A stretch of DNA of 64,000 nt from Mayamaea pseudoterrestris (taxonomy: Eukaryota > Bacillariophyta > Bacillariophyceae > Sellaphorales > Sellaphoraceae), in the NCBI GenBank assembly GCA_027923505.1, contig BROI01000019.1, positions 434,001-498,000 on the forward strand, written 5' to 3'. Numbering within the stretch: the stretch's first letter is position 1; every line of letters starts with the position of its first letter. The notes under the pieces are model-generated. The model had not been told where the DNA came from, ran no database searches, and was given only the letters and a program-made list of their open reading frames with translations. A program made the position numbers and the translations under genes. Positions 30,356 through 39,262 of the stretch are shown piece by piece.

Positions 30356-33300
30356 ATGTCGGACGACGACAACAACGACTTGTACGACGAGTTTGGCAAC
30401 TACATTGGTCCCGACTTGGATAGTAGTAGCGATGAAAATTCATTGGCGGAGGCTGCTCCGGACGATGCGTCGGACGTTTCCGATGACAACAACAATATGG
30501 TGATGACTGCTGCGTCAATAGACAATGAACATACTACAACAACTCCCATGCAAGCCATTGTGTTGCACGAGGACAAGGAGCACTACGCTTCGGCCGATGT
30601 AGTCTTTGGCCAAGACGTTACGACTGCCGTCTTGGACGAGGATGCCATGGACATTGCCACGCCCATTCTGGAGCCGTTCGACGCGACGAAACACAACAAA
30701 CTCTACGTCAAGAGTAGTCATGGTGATACAAATTCACTATACTCGAGCAGCGACTACTTGGGAGTGCACTTGCGCAACGAGTCGACACTGACGCGTCGCG
30801 GCGTGGCGGTTTTGGGGCACTTGCACCACGGCAAGACGACCCTCATGGATTTGCTGCTGCTGGAAAATGAAAGCAAGAATGACAATAATACAAAGTCTAG
30901 CAACAATAGTGACAGCAATACTTGTCGCTACACGGACACGCTCTTATCCGAGCAGGACCGTCAAATGAGTCTAAAGTGCACGCCCGTGACGTTTTTGTCG
31001 CCCGACTTGCGCGGCAAATCCTACTGTTTGACGGCCTTGGACTGCCCCGGCCATACGAATTTTCACGACGAGTCGGTGGCGGCGCTGCAGTTGGTGGATG
31101 GTGCCGTGATAGTGGTGGATGTCGTCGAAGGAGTCATGCTGCACACGGAGCTCTTGTTGAAACAAGTCGTGCTGCAGCAAGGGTTACCAATCATGCTCGT
31201 CTTGACGAAAATGGATCGACTCTTTGTGGAGCTCAAAATGCCGCCCCGCGACGCCTACTACAAGTTGTTGAATGTCATTGAATCAGTGAACCAGCTCGTG
31301 CAGCAATGTTCCAGTGGCCGATATCCCATCATTTCGCCAATTAACAATAATGTGGCCTTTTGCAGCGCCAAGCATCATTGGTTGTTCACACTGGAAAGCT
31401 TTGCGCACGTTTATTTGGAGCAACAGATACATGATGGTGGTGCACTGGGTGACAATTTGTCAACCACGGATTTCGCCCAGCGATTATGGGGCGACTCGTA
31501 CTACTGTCCCATTTCGCGGCAATTCTTCAAACGCGCCCGCGACTGCAAAAGTGCGAATGTTGATGAGCGAACCTTTGTGTCGTTTATATTGAACCCACTC
31601 TACAAGATTTACGCGGCATGCTTGGGTGAATTAGAACCGGACGTGGATGTGACGCTGCGCTCCGTCGGCGTGTACTTGCGCAAACATCAATTGCGCGCCA
31701 GTCCGGAGCCGCTGCTGCAGGCGGCCATGTCCAAGTTTATGCAAACGGCCAATCGCGGACTCGTCGACATGATTGTCAGGTGTGTGCCGTGTCCGGCGGC
31801 GGCCGCCAAGGCAAAAGTGGCGCGGTGCTACACTGGTGCGCTCGACTCGGACGTGGCCAAGGCCATGATGGAGTGCGACCCGCGTGGACCGCTGGTGGTG
31901 CACTGCACCAAGCTGTATCCGACGCCGGATGGGCAGTCCTTTGTCGCGCTGGGGCGCATATACTCGGGAACGGTGCGAGCGCAAGTGCCGGTCAAAGTCT
32001 TGGGCGAAGGCTACTCGCCGCGTGACACGGAGGATGCGACCATGGCAACGGTGGAAGGTGTGTCCGTGCCGGGTGGTCGCGTCTCCAGCAAGGTGTCGAT
32101 GCTAGCGGCTGGTAACTGGGTGTTGCTGCATGGAGTTGATGCAGGTATTACAAAGACGTGCACCATTGTCGGTGATAGTTTGTTGAAGGATGATGCGCAA
32201 GAGATGCACATTTTTGCGCCTCTGCGGTTTCCGCACGTTGGCAACGAGTCGATTTGCAAGCTGGCCATTGAGCCGCTGCATCCAGCGGAGCTTCCCAAAA
32301 TGGTGGAAGGCTTGCGTCGCATCTCCAAATCTTATCCTATGGCGACAACCAAGGTGGAGGAGAGCGGAGAGCATGTATTGCTCGGGACTGGCGAACTGTA
32401 CTTGGACTGCATTATGCATGATTTGCGCAACGTTTACTCGGACATTGAAATCAAGGTGGCGGATCCCATAGTGTCCTTTCGTGAAACAGCGGTGGAAACT
32501 AGCAGCATCAAGTGTTTTGCCGAAACGACAAACAAGCGAAACAAGCTGACCTTTATTTCCGAGCCATTGGATGATGGTTTGGCAGAATTGCTGGAAGCTG
32601 GAAAAGTTAACCCGAACTGGGAGAAGAAGAAGCTTGGGCGATTTTTCCAGACGCAATACAATTGGGATTTATTGTCCTCGCGATCGGTCTGGGCGTTTGG
32701 CGACTCGCCAAGGTATGGAACCAATCTACTGATGGACGATACGCTTCCCGGAGAAGTTGACAAGCAGTTGCTAAACTCTTGCAAGTCTAGCATTGTTCAA
32801 GGCTTTCAGTGGGCGACGCGCGAAGGTCCGCTCTGCGAGGAGCCGGTGCGTGGCACCAAGATTAAGATTTTGGATGCCACCTTGGCAGACAAACCCATGT
32901 ACCGTGGGGGCGGTCAAATCATTCCAACCACGCGGCGCGTCGTGCATTCATCCATTTTGACGGCAACGCCACGTTTGATGGAACCCGTGTATCGGCTTCA
33001 GATTCAGTGTCCTGGATCGATTGTTGATTCGATCCAGCCGCTATTGCACCGTCGACGAGGGCACATTGTGCAAGACAGACCGATATCTGGATCCACATTC
33101 TACGACGTGAAAGGTTTCCTGCCTGTTCTCGACAGCTATGGGTTTGAGACAGATCTTCGGACTTTTACCCAAGGCCAAGCAATGGTTTATTCTGTATTTG
33201 ATCACTGGGCAGTGGTCCCTGGCGATCCATTGGATCGAAGCATCTTGTTGCATCCATTGGAACCAAGTCCACAGCAGCATTTGGCGAGAGAGTTGCTGCT

Positions 33301-33421
33301 AAAGACGCGTCGCCGCAAGGGACTGTCGGAGGATGTCACCATGAGCAAGTTTTTCGACGATGAGCGCATGAAGATGCAGCTGAGCCGTGAGGCTGATGCA
33401 TCGTCGGACCTGTTGCAGTGA
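30356..33421 (+). CDS. EFTUD2: U5 snRNP GTPase Snu114 (EFTUD2)
   Basis: 1,021 residues, no intron; human EFTUD2 is 972. Spliceosomal relative of EF-2 that controls Brr2 and U4/U6 unwinding and spliceosome disassembly. The acidic N-terminal tail starts with the family signature (LYDEFGNYIGPDL). GTPase motifs: G1 GHLHHGKT (about residue 160), G3 DCPGHTNF, G4 TKMD. Domain II and the EF-2-like domains IV and V follow, with RGGGQIIPTTRR and GSIVDSIQPLLHRRRGHI. The C-terminal RRRKGLSEDVTMSKFFDD is nearly diagnostic for Snu114 against EF-2. Differences from family: Asn/Asp/Ser-rich insertions in the N-terminal tail and in the G domain after G1 (about residues 178-195). Confidence 0.96.
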   Translation: MSDDDNNDLYDEFGNYIGPDLDSSSDENSLAEAAPDDASDVSDDNNNMVMTAASIDNEHTTTTPMQAIVLHEDKEHYASADVVFGQDVTTAVLDEDAMDIATPILEPFDATKHNKLYVKSSHGDTNSLYSSSDYLGVHLRNESTLTRRGVAVLGHLHHGKTTLMDLLLLENESKNDNNTKSSNNSDSNTCRYTDTLLSEQDRQMSLKCTPVTFLSPDLRGKSYCLTALDCPGHTNFHDESVAALQLVDGAVIVVDVVEGVMLHTELLLKQVVLQQGLPIMLVLTKMDRLFVELKMPPRDAYYKLLNVIESVNQLVQQCSSGRYPIISPINNNVAFCSAKHHWLFTLESFAHVYLEQQIHDGGALGDNLSTTDFAQRLWGDSYYCPISRQFFKRARDCKSANVDERTFVSFILNPLYKIYAACLGELEPDVDVTLRSVGVYLRKHQLRASPEPLLQAAMSKFMQTANRGLVDMIVRCVPCPAAAAKAKVARCYTGALDSDVAKAMMECDPRGPLVVHCTKLYPTPDGQSFVALGRIYSGTVRAQVPVKVLGEGYSPRDTEDATMATVEGVSVPGGRVSSKVSMLAAGNWVLLHGVDAGITKTCTIVGDSLLKDDAQEMHIFAPLRFPHVGNESICKLAIEPLHPAELPKMVEGLRRISKSYPMATTKVEESGEHVLLGTGELYLDCIMHDLRNVYSDIEIKVADPIVSFRETAVETSSIKCFAETTNKRNKLTFISEPLDDGLAELLEAGKVNPNWEKKKLGRFFQTQYNWDLLSSRSVWAFGDSPRYGTNLLMDDTLPGEVDKQLLNSCKSSIVQGFQWATREGPLCEEPVRGTKIKILDATLADKPMYRGGGQIIPTTRRVVHSSILTATPRLMEPVYRLQIQCPGSIVDSIQPLLHRRRGHIVQDRPISGSTFYDVKGFLPVLDSYGFETDLRTFTQGQAMVYSVFDHWAVVPGDPLDRSILLHPLEPSPQQHLARELLLKTRRRKGLSEDVTMSKFFDDERMKMQLSREADASSDLLQ

Positions 33422-33632
33422 TTGGGTGATGTTACATGCTTTCACTACAGGATCAGTTCGTTAAAATTGTTGAAAGCTACACCAGAACATAGTTTGCTAA
33501 TATGTTCCGTAGTTTAATGGTCCGTCCGACCCATCATTGGGTGGAGGAAGAGGGGAAGCGCGTACGTACCCATAGGAGACACAATATGCAAAATTAACTG
33601 TAATTGCTTATGCAATATTGACTTTTTACATA
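33422..33632. other. Intergenic, convergent 3' ends of Snu114 and FAAL
   Basis: 211 bp with no coding frame and no RNA gene. GTTCCGTAGTTTAATGGT at about 33,504 looks like the 5' part of a tRNA, but no T arm or acceptor partner follows. Confidence 0.4.
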
Positions 33633-36128
33633 CTACATGATTATGCACACGACTCCCGGTGGGCAGCCAAGCGCTCCAGCAAGTCCACTGGCCTTCCCCG
33701 CGTCTTGACGAGCCTGGGCAGCCGAAGCGTCGGTATCGCCGTCGTCCGGCGCGTAACCAAGCTTGACCACTTCCACAAGCTTTTGCGGAGTCGTCGATTC
33801 GCGAAACAGATATTCGTCCGAAAGCTTGGTTGCGTACTTGCTTTCCAGTAATCCTTTGAATTGGGAAATCGTCAAACTGTCAAGCATGCATACTAGGCTT
33901 GTGTTCTTGTCGATTGATTCCGCTGGAACATCAGCCATTTTTGACAAGTCAGTCGTCAGTCTCGCGAGAAGTTCCGATTTGCTCAGCTGTCGGATTGTCA
34001 TCGCATCCTCTCTTTTTCCTTGTTGCTCACTATCACCCGAAACTGGCGTTCCCTCTGTTTCAAACGCAGTAGACGATGCAGATTTGAACGATTGTCGATA
34101 TACAACCTTGAGCGTGTTTCCCAAAAACGCCTTTCTGCACCACGCGCGAGCAATCTTTCCGCTGCTCGTCTTTGGAATGGTCCTTGGTTGCAAAAAGACA
34201 ATCTCGGCAAGCCCCAGGGAGTGCTCCTGGTTCACAGCGGCACGAATGTCCGTCGCTAATTTCCGCCACGTCTCGTCGTTACCACTTTTAGCGTCCTTCA
34301 ACTCCAAGACGAGTGCCACTTGCTCGCCGCCCTCGTGCAAGGTATTAATGGTAAAGGCTGCCGCGCAGCCGGGTCGCACGAAATCTGAAAACGACGCTTC
34401 CGCCGTCGCTTCAATGTCCTGCGGGTAGTAGTTGCGTCCGCCAATGATAATGAGATCCTTTCGTCGGCCACAAATAAAGAGCTCATGGTTGTGAATAAAT
34501 CCCAAATCGCCAGTGCGCAAAAAGTCTTGACTATTGTCATTGTCATTGTCTTCGCCAGTGTCATGCACAAGCTTGGCGTGAAAGTCGTGGAGCGTCTCCT
34601 CCGGCATGCCGTAGTATCCAGCCGCCTTGCTGGGCGAGTCGACCCACACTTCTCCCACTTGATCGCATGGCAATTCCTGCAACGACTCGGGGTCGACAAT
34701 TTTGACCGTCACGTCATGCTTGGAGGGGTAGCCGCAGCCGACCAGTTTGGTAACGTGACGAGTCGCCGTGTCGTCATTGTCATCATCAGTTGCACCATTA
34801 GTTTGAGTTGTTGCTGCTGCATCATTATCATTCACAATGACTACTCTACCACTCGTTTCCAAAACTTCCTTGTCGACGTTTAGCCGCTGTGTTCCACCCC
34901 CACACACAAAGACGGTATGCTCGGCGAGCCCGTAGGTGGGCACAATCACGTTTGACTTCAAGCCGTAGGGCGCAAAGGTATTTTCAAAGGTTTGCATGCC
35001 TGCTTCGTCAATGGGTTCGGCCGCGTTGATGATGTGACGCACCGAATCTAGCGAAAGCAAAAACTGTTGCTGCTGCTGCGACTTGTCATTGCTGTCATTA
35101 TTGTCACTACTCTTACAACAATAATCACTTTTACGAAACTTTCTTGCCGTGAGTGCAAACGCAAAATTGGGCGCCTGAAGATGCGTCGCCTGATATACGC
35201 TCACCATTTCGAGCCACATCATGGGGCGTTGCACGTACGACAGTGGCGAGGTGTAGTAGCCCGTTCCCCCGCACCATAAACAACCAAGGTAGCTGCCAAT
35301 TAGACCCATGTCGTGGTACTGCGGCAACCAACTGGCGACAATGGTGTTGCATGTGGCGTTTAGTTCGGCCGTGATGATGGACAAATTGTGCGACAAGTTG
35401 GAATGCGTCACGCGCACGCCCTTTGGGTCGCTCGTCGAGCCGCTCGTGTACTGCAAAAAGGCCACGTCGGATGGAGTTATGGTGGGTAGTACTTGTTGTT
35501 TTGTAGTAGCTGATGATTGCTTGTGACTATTGACAATGGCGTCCGTGACCATCCACTCCAAGTCGTCGGGCCATGCTGCTGTAGCTGCATCATCATCACT
35601 TGCTGCATCATGTTTCTGCTTCTTCTTTCGCAATTGAAACACGCTGCGAATGTTCGCCAGTTTCGTTTGGTAGTTGTACTCGTGATTCGTCAGCGCCACG
35701 TTGGCGCCACATTGTCTGCAAATTTTACGAAACATGGTTAACGTTTCGCGCCTCGTGGGATGCGGCGGAAAGACGGGCACCGCCACGAGTCCAGCCTGGA
35801 GGCAGGCAATGAACGCGACCATGAAATCCAACGACGGCGGATAGACCAGCACGACGCGGTCGTTTCTTTGTAGTTGCTTTGATTGCAGCAAGTGACGCGC
35901 CAGTGTCGTTGTGCGTTCGTGGAGTTCCCCATAAGTCAAGGAAGTTTGCAGATTGCCACCGTTTGGTCCGGGAGCGATCCAAGCGACGGCGCGCTTGTTT
36001 GCAAAGTTGACGGCATGATGAGAGAGACGGTCGAGCAAGAGATCGGGCTTGTCGTCGTGTTCTTGGTTGTCTTGCATGATTGTATGAATTGTAAAGGTGC
36101 GATCTACTGGTTGCGCTTCCAGCTGCAT
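33633..36128 (-). CDS. Fatty acyl-AMP ligase fused to an acyl carrier domain, with C-terminal CaaX box
   Basis: Up to 831 residues, no intron. The longest frame starts at 36,128; the inner ATG at 36,077 (814 residues) has a better context. FAAL enzymes adenylate a fatty acid and pass it to a phosphopantetheine arm, not to free CoA. Seen: RVVLVYPPSLDFMVAF, the P-loop-like LQYTSGSTSDPKGV, SWLPQYHDMGLIGSYL, LRTGDLGF, and GRRKDLIIIGGRNYYPQDIE, whose NYYPQDIE form is typical of FAAL/FadD32. PKTSSGKIAR follows. Residues about 715-790 form an ACP, with Ser in MLDSLTI as the arm site. The protein ends CPPGVVCIIM: CIIM is a classic prenylation box, with a second Cys seven residues before it. No polyketide synthase is near. 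Membrane-bound lipid activation is inferred. Confidence 0.9.
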   Translation of the reverse strand: MQLEAQPVDRTFTIHTIMQDNQEHDDKPDLLLDRLSHHAVNFANKRAVAWIAPGPNGGNLQTSLTYGELHERTTTLARHLLQSKQLQRNDRVVLVYPPSLDFMVAFIACLQAGLVAVPVFPPHPTRRETLTMFRKICRQCGANVALTNHEYNYQTKLANIRSVFQLRKKKQKHDAASDDDAATAAWPDDLEWMVTDAIVNSHKQSSATTKQQVLPTITPSDVAFLQYTSGSTSDPKGVRVTHSNLSHNLSIITAELNATCNTIVASWLPQYHDMGLIGSYLGCLWCGGTGYYTSPLSYVQRPMMWLEMVSVYQATHLQAPNFAFALTARKFRKSDYCCKSSDNNDSNDKSQQQQQFLLSLDSVRHIINAAEPIDEAGMQTFENTFAPYGLKSNVIVPTYGLAEHTVFVCGGGTQRLNVDKEVLETSGRVVIVNDNDAAATTQTNGATDDDNDDTATRHVTKLVGCGYPSKHDVTVKIVDPESLQELPCDQVGEVWVDSPSKAAGYYGMPEETLHDFHAKLVHDTGEDNDNDNSQDFLRTGDLGFIHNHELFICGRRKDLIIIGGRNYYPQDIEATAEASFSDFVRPGCAAAFTINTLHEGGEQVALVLELKDAKSGNDETWRKLATDIRAAVNQEHSLGLAEIVFLQPRTIPKTSSGKIARAWCRKAFLGNTLKVVYRQSFKSASSTAFETEGTPVSGDSEQQGKREDAMTIRQLSKSELLARLTTDLSKMADVPAESIDKNTSLVCMLDSLTISQFKGLLESKYATKLSDEYLFRESTTPQKLVEVVKLGYAPDDGDTDASAAQARQDAGKASGLAGALGCPPGVVCIIM

Positions 36129-36436
36129 CCATGGTTGCGCTGGTTCTCGCTCGAACTCTTCGAGTACCGGAACGATTCTCGCTCGATCTTATCAAGTACC
36201 GGAAGGACAAAGCGTGACTTCCATCCACATCTCGAAACTGCATTGCATTTCCTCACGTCGGATACTCAAGTAGTTCTATTTTGCTGTTTGCTCTTACAAC
36301 TGAATAAATACCTTTGCAGTTTGCTTGAAAGCATTCGCGACGATTACAAGTACCGTACTGTACTATACGCAGTCAAGTCGTTATCGCAAACTCCATCAGC
36401 TCCATCATCAGCTACATACAACATTCACATTACAAA
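36129..36436. promoter_or_regulatory. Shared region between divergent FAAL and methyltransferase genes
   Basis: 308 bp between the start codons. It holds two near-copies of a 20-30-base block (CGAACTCTTCGAGTACCGGAACG and CGATCTTATCAAGTACCGGAAGG, about 36,151-36,208), which could be paired binding sites. No coding frame. Confidence 0.45.
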
Positions 36437-37417
36437 ATGGATTTGGACAAGCTCTTTTCGCTGACAGACTACCAGTTGACGCCTGTCGCATTACAAACCG
36501 TTCATGCCAGCTCATCCATGCACGTTTGGTGCAGCAGGCAGGCCAGCACCGATTACTATCTAACGGGTCAAGTGCTGTGGCCCGTTTCCATCCTGACGAG
36601 TCACTATTTAATGCACGTATGTCAGCAACAAAACGATGATAATAAATCACAATGGCACGACAAAACGATTGTCGAACTGGGAGCCGGAGGCACGGCGCTG
36701 CCAAGTCTCATTGCGGCGCAATGCTCGCGCGCGAACACAATTGTTGCGACGGATGGCAACGACGATTTCGTCTTGGAGTTGCTGCGGAAAAATGTCGACT
36801 ATTTCAACAATGATCAGCGACAAGGCGCGTCGAGTGCAGCAACTTCCATTGAATCTACCGCTGCTACTGCTGCTACTGCGACTGCTATAGAGTTACGCAC
36901 TCAACTACTCGCGAAACAGCTCGTCTGGGGCAATGGCGCGCAAATACAGGCGCTGCTGCACGAAATCAAAGCGGTGGATATTGTGGTGGCGGCCGACGTG
37001 GTGCAGTGGCCGGCAGTGATCGAGCCGCTGCTGCATACCGTCAAGGCGCTGCTGTGGCGTAATAGTCATTGTCAGCAGCGGGAGCAGGCGCACGAGCAGG
37101 CGCAGGATCAACAGCAATCACCACCAGTCTTCATTCTTGGCATTGTCAATCGCGCCAGCAGTACCTACGACATGTTCTTTCGCTTGGCGCGACAGCTTGG
37201 ATTCAAATGGCGACAAGTACATGCCAGCGAGTATTTACAAGATGGCATTGTTCCTAAATCGTGCCAGGAGTTTGGGGGACGTGCGACCGAGATTGTGGAG
37301 CTAACGTTGCGCACGGATCAAACGGATGTTCCGGTGCTGCTGGCAGTCGACGGCAAAGCACCAAACGTCAAGACGACTGGAACGGGATATGAAAGTACCT
37401 TGGCGCTTCCTTGTTAG
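36437..37417 (+). CDS. METTL21/FAM86-type (Methyltransf_16) lysine methyltransferase
   Basis: 326 residues, no intron. A seven-beta-strand SAM-dependent methyltransferase: motif I is IVELGAGGTALPSL (about residues 75-88), the following acidic strand is TIVATDGN, and the post-motif strand is DIVVAADVVQWPAVIEPLL. TGQVLWPVSILTSHYL before motif I is the family's typical (G)...LWP region. Family members methylate Lys on chaperones and translation factors (METTL21, EEF2KMT); the substrate here is unknown. The motif after strand 4 reads AADVVQW where many members have (D/E)xxY, a difference that may affect substrate choice. Ala/Thr- and Gln-rich insertions sit at about residues 130-155 and 210-230. 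Confidence 0.8.
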   Translation: MDLDKLFSLTDYQLTPVALQTVHASSSMHVWCSRQASTDYYLTGQVLWPVSILTSHYLMHVCQQQNDDNKSQWHDKTIVELGAGGTALPSLIAAQCSRANTIVATDGNDDFVLELLRKNVDYFNNDQRQGASSAATSIESTAATAATATAIELRTQLLAKQLVWGNGAQIQALLHEIKAVDIVVAADVVQWPAVIEPLLHTVKALLWRNSHCQQREQAHEQAQDQQQSPPVFILGIVNRASSTYDMFFRLARQLGFKWRQVHASEYLQDGIVPKSCQEFGGRATEIVELTLRTDQTDVPVLLAVDGKAPNVKTTGTGYESTLALPC

Positions 37418-37465
37418 CGGGCGTGAAATGAGAAAAATGACAACCTGCTGCTGATCAAACCTCGT

Positions 37466-38893
37466 TTACAATCCACCAACATGCTCCACGTTGATTGCCG
37501 CGTACTCGCAACCATTGTTCTCACTATCTCTGGCGACACAGATTTGCTCCAGCGTCCACTGCAACTGCACTTGGTGGTATATGAGGGCTTTCAACAAGGC
37601 ACTCGCCGTTGCTGCATTTAGTTTGCCCAACGATCCATCCGATGACGTGCAGCCTCCAAGCAGGCGCGCCAACAATATGTCATTGTGCGTAAGGCCAACC
37701 ATGATCTTGTTCCCATCGGCGTGATCATGATTTGAATGCACGCACAATGTCAAGCGACCAAACGGAACGTCGATGCGCTCGTGTCGCGAATTATTCAGAC
37801 ATTTCACCAGGCGTGTAGCGAAAATATCAAAGTCATGTTGACTTGTAGACTTGGAAACTTGTAATTGCTCTTTATCGTTGAACTGTACTTGCAGCGAATG
37901 TATCGACGCTCGTATGGTCACTTGCTGCGGCTGCGAACAGTCTTCATGCTGCTGCTGCGTCAAGGAAAGCATGAACTGCGACTGCGCAGCGTCCAAGTGC
38001 TCCGCTTCTGTGCTTTTTGAATGGTTTACGATGGAATCCTCGTCCATTAAAACAATGCGCGTGTCACGAGTTGGTAGTAAGACAACGTTATCTTCGCAGA
38101 GGCCCGTCTTGACATAAAACATTTGCACCGCTTGACATGTAGATTGAGCAGTCTGCAGCAACGGCGTCCATTTGTCGAGTGAATCGACAAACGTTAGCGT
38201 CGTTTCGTCGTTCAAATCCTGGAGCAAGGCATACGTTTGCGACTTGCTGCCAATGAGTCGATGCTGCTGCTTCCGGCTCCGTGGACTATTGCTAACATGA
38301 GTCTGTACATCCAGGACGCGAGCACATGCATGGCTGACAATGCCATGAGATGATTGTAGCTCGGAGAGTGTCTGAAATCGACGTAATAGCGACAAGGCTG
38401 ATAGCGCCGCCGGTTGGTCTTGTCGCTGCTGCCGTCGGCTGTACCATTCGACGAGTCGCTCAATGCACGACGGATGAGTCGCCATGGATCCTGGATCAGC
38501 AAACGCAGCATGCTTCGTGTTGTTACTATACTCTTGAAAATCGTCTCCTTGTATTCTTCCTAGCACCGCATATGTCGAAGCTGGATCAAACGCATTTACA
38601 GCAAAGTGATAAATTCGCGTGCTAGCGGCAGCATACTCCTCGCTTGAAACTAACTTGACGCTATTCATCCTTACAACGTCTCCCACGACAATTGCTTGTT
38701 GTTGCTGCTGAATCTTGATGGATACGGCAAGTTTAGTTTCGGCAGTGATCGAGTCGTCACACAGCCAAAGGACATGGATTGGAAAGGGCGCCTTGGAGAC
38801 TGTCACGTCCATGACGACACCCAGCAAATCGACCGAAGTCTCTCCTATTGCAGTCTGAAGCACTTGACCAAGAGGCAATAGTTTAGAGCACAT
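37466..38893 (-). CDS. Unidentified protein with OB-fold-like N-terminus (possible POT1-type)
   Basis: 475 residues, no intron, good coding character. Residues about 15-85 read like an OB fold of the telomere end-binding class: DLLGVVMDVTVSKAP, then strands HVLWLCDDSI and KLAVSIKI, then IVVGDVVRMNSVKLV, which parallels the GVV...K...GDIVR...L pattern of POT1 OB1. The rest has no clear domain: a middle part with FQTLSELQ and LQDLNDETTL, and a C-terminal part with GRLTLCVHSNHDHA and NDILLARLLGGC. No transmembrane segment and no targeting signal. A single-stranded DNA or RNA binding role is a weak inference; the protein may be lineage-specific. Confidence 0.7.
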   Translation of the reverse strand: MCSKLLPLGQVLQTAIGETSVDLLGVVMDVTVSKAPFPIHVLWLCDDSITAETKLAVSIKIQQQQQAIVVGDVVRMNSVKLVSSEEYAAASTRIYHFAVNAFDPASTYAVLGRIQGDDFQEYSNNTKHAAFADPGSMATHPSCIERLVEWYSRRQQRQDQPAALSALSLLRRFQTLSELQSSHGIVSHACARVLDVQTHVSNSPRSRKQQHRLIGSKSQTYALLQDLNDETTLTFVDSLDKWTPLLQTAQSTCQAVQMFYVKTGLCEDNVVLLPTRDTRIVLMDEDSIVNHSKSTEAEHLDAAQSQFMLSLTQQQHEDCSQPQQVTIRASIHSLQVQFNDKEQLQVSKSTSQHDFDIFATRLVKCLNNSRHERIDVPFGRLTLCVHSNHDHADGNKIMVGLTHNDILLARLLGGCTSSDGSLGKLNAATASALLKALIYHQVQLQWTLEQICVARDSENNGCEYAAINVEHVGGL

Positions 38894-39262
38894 TGATAAG
38901 GAATAATTGAAGGCGATCTGGTATCGTCGTTAACTTTTTTGTTTGCGACGGAACAATCGGACGAGAGGATGCGATCCGATGGTTGGTTTCGGCGATACAT
39001 CGCATCGGTAATCATCTCGATCCGCCCCGCAGCTGCGTGAATATTGGCTTAGTTTGCGTCAATAGATTATATGAATGACTATCGCAAGGGGCGGGACGAC
39101 CAAGCGAAGAAAATGGCGACGCACTACTCATAAATTATAAATGCTTGTGACGAAGCGGCCAACACGCCAAGGCGGCGGAAGAAAAGAAGGCGTGTAATTG
39201 AACAGCGTACGACTATAAGATAGAATCAGTGAATATAACCAAAGTCAAGTAATTTATTATGT
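38894..39262. promoter_or_regulatory. Intergenic, promoter of the OB-like gene and 3' end of the GPALPP gene
   Basis: 369 bp, no coding frame or RNA gene seen. Both flanking genes are on the minus strand. Confidence 0.4.

Noticed and set aside
33500-33560. tRNA-like 5' part (GTTCCGTAGTTTAATGGT)
   Set aside because: No T arm with TTCRA, no matching acceptor stem and no anticodon stem-loop follow.
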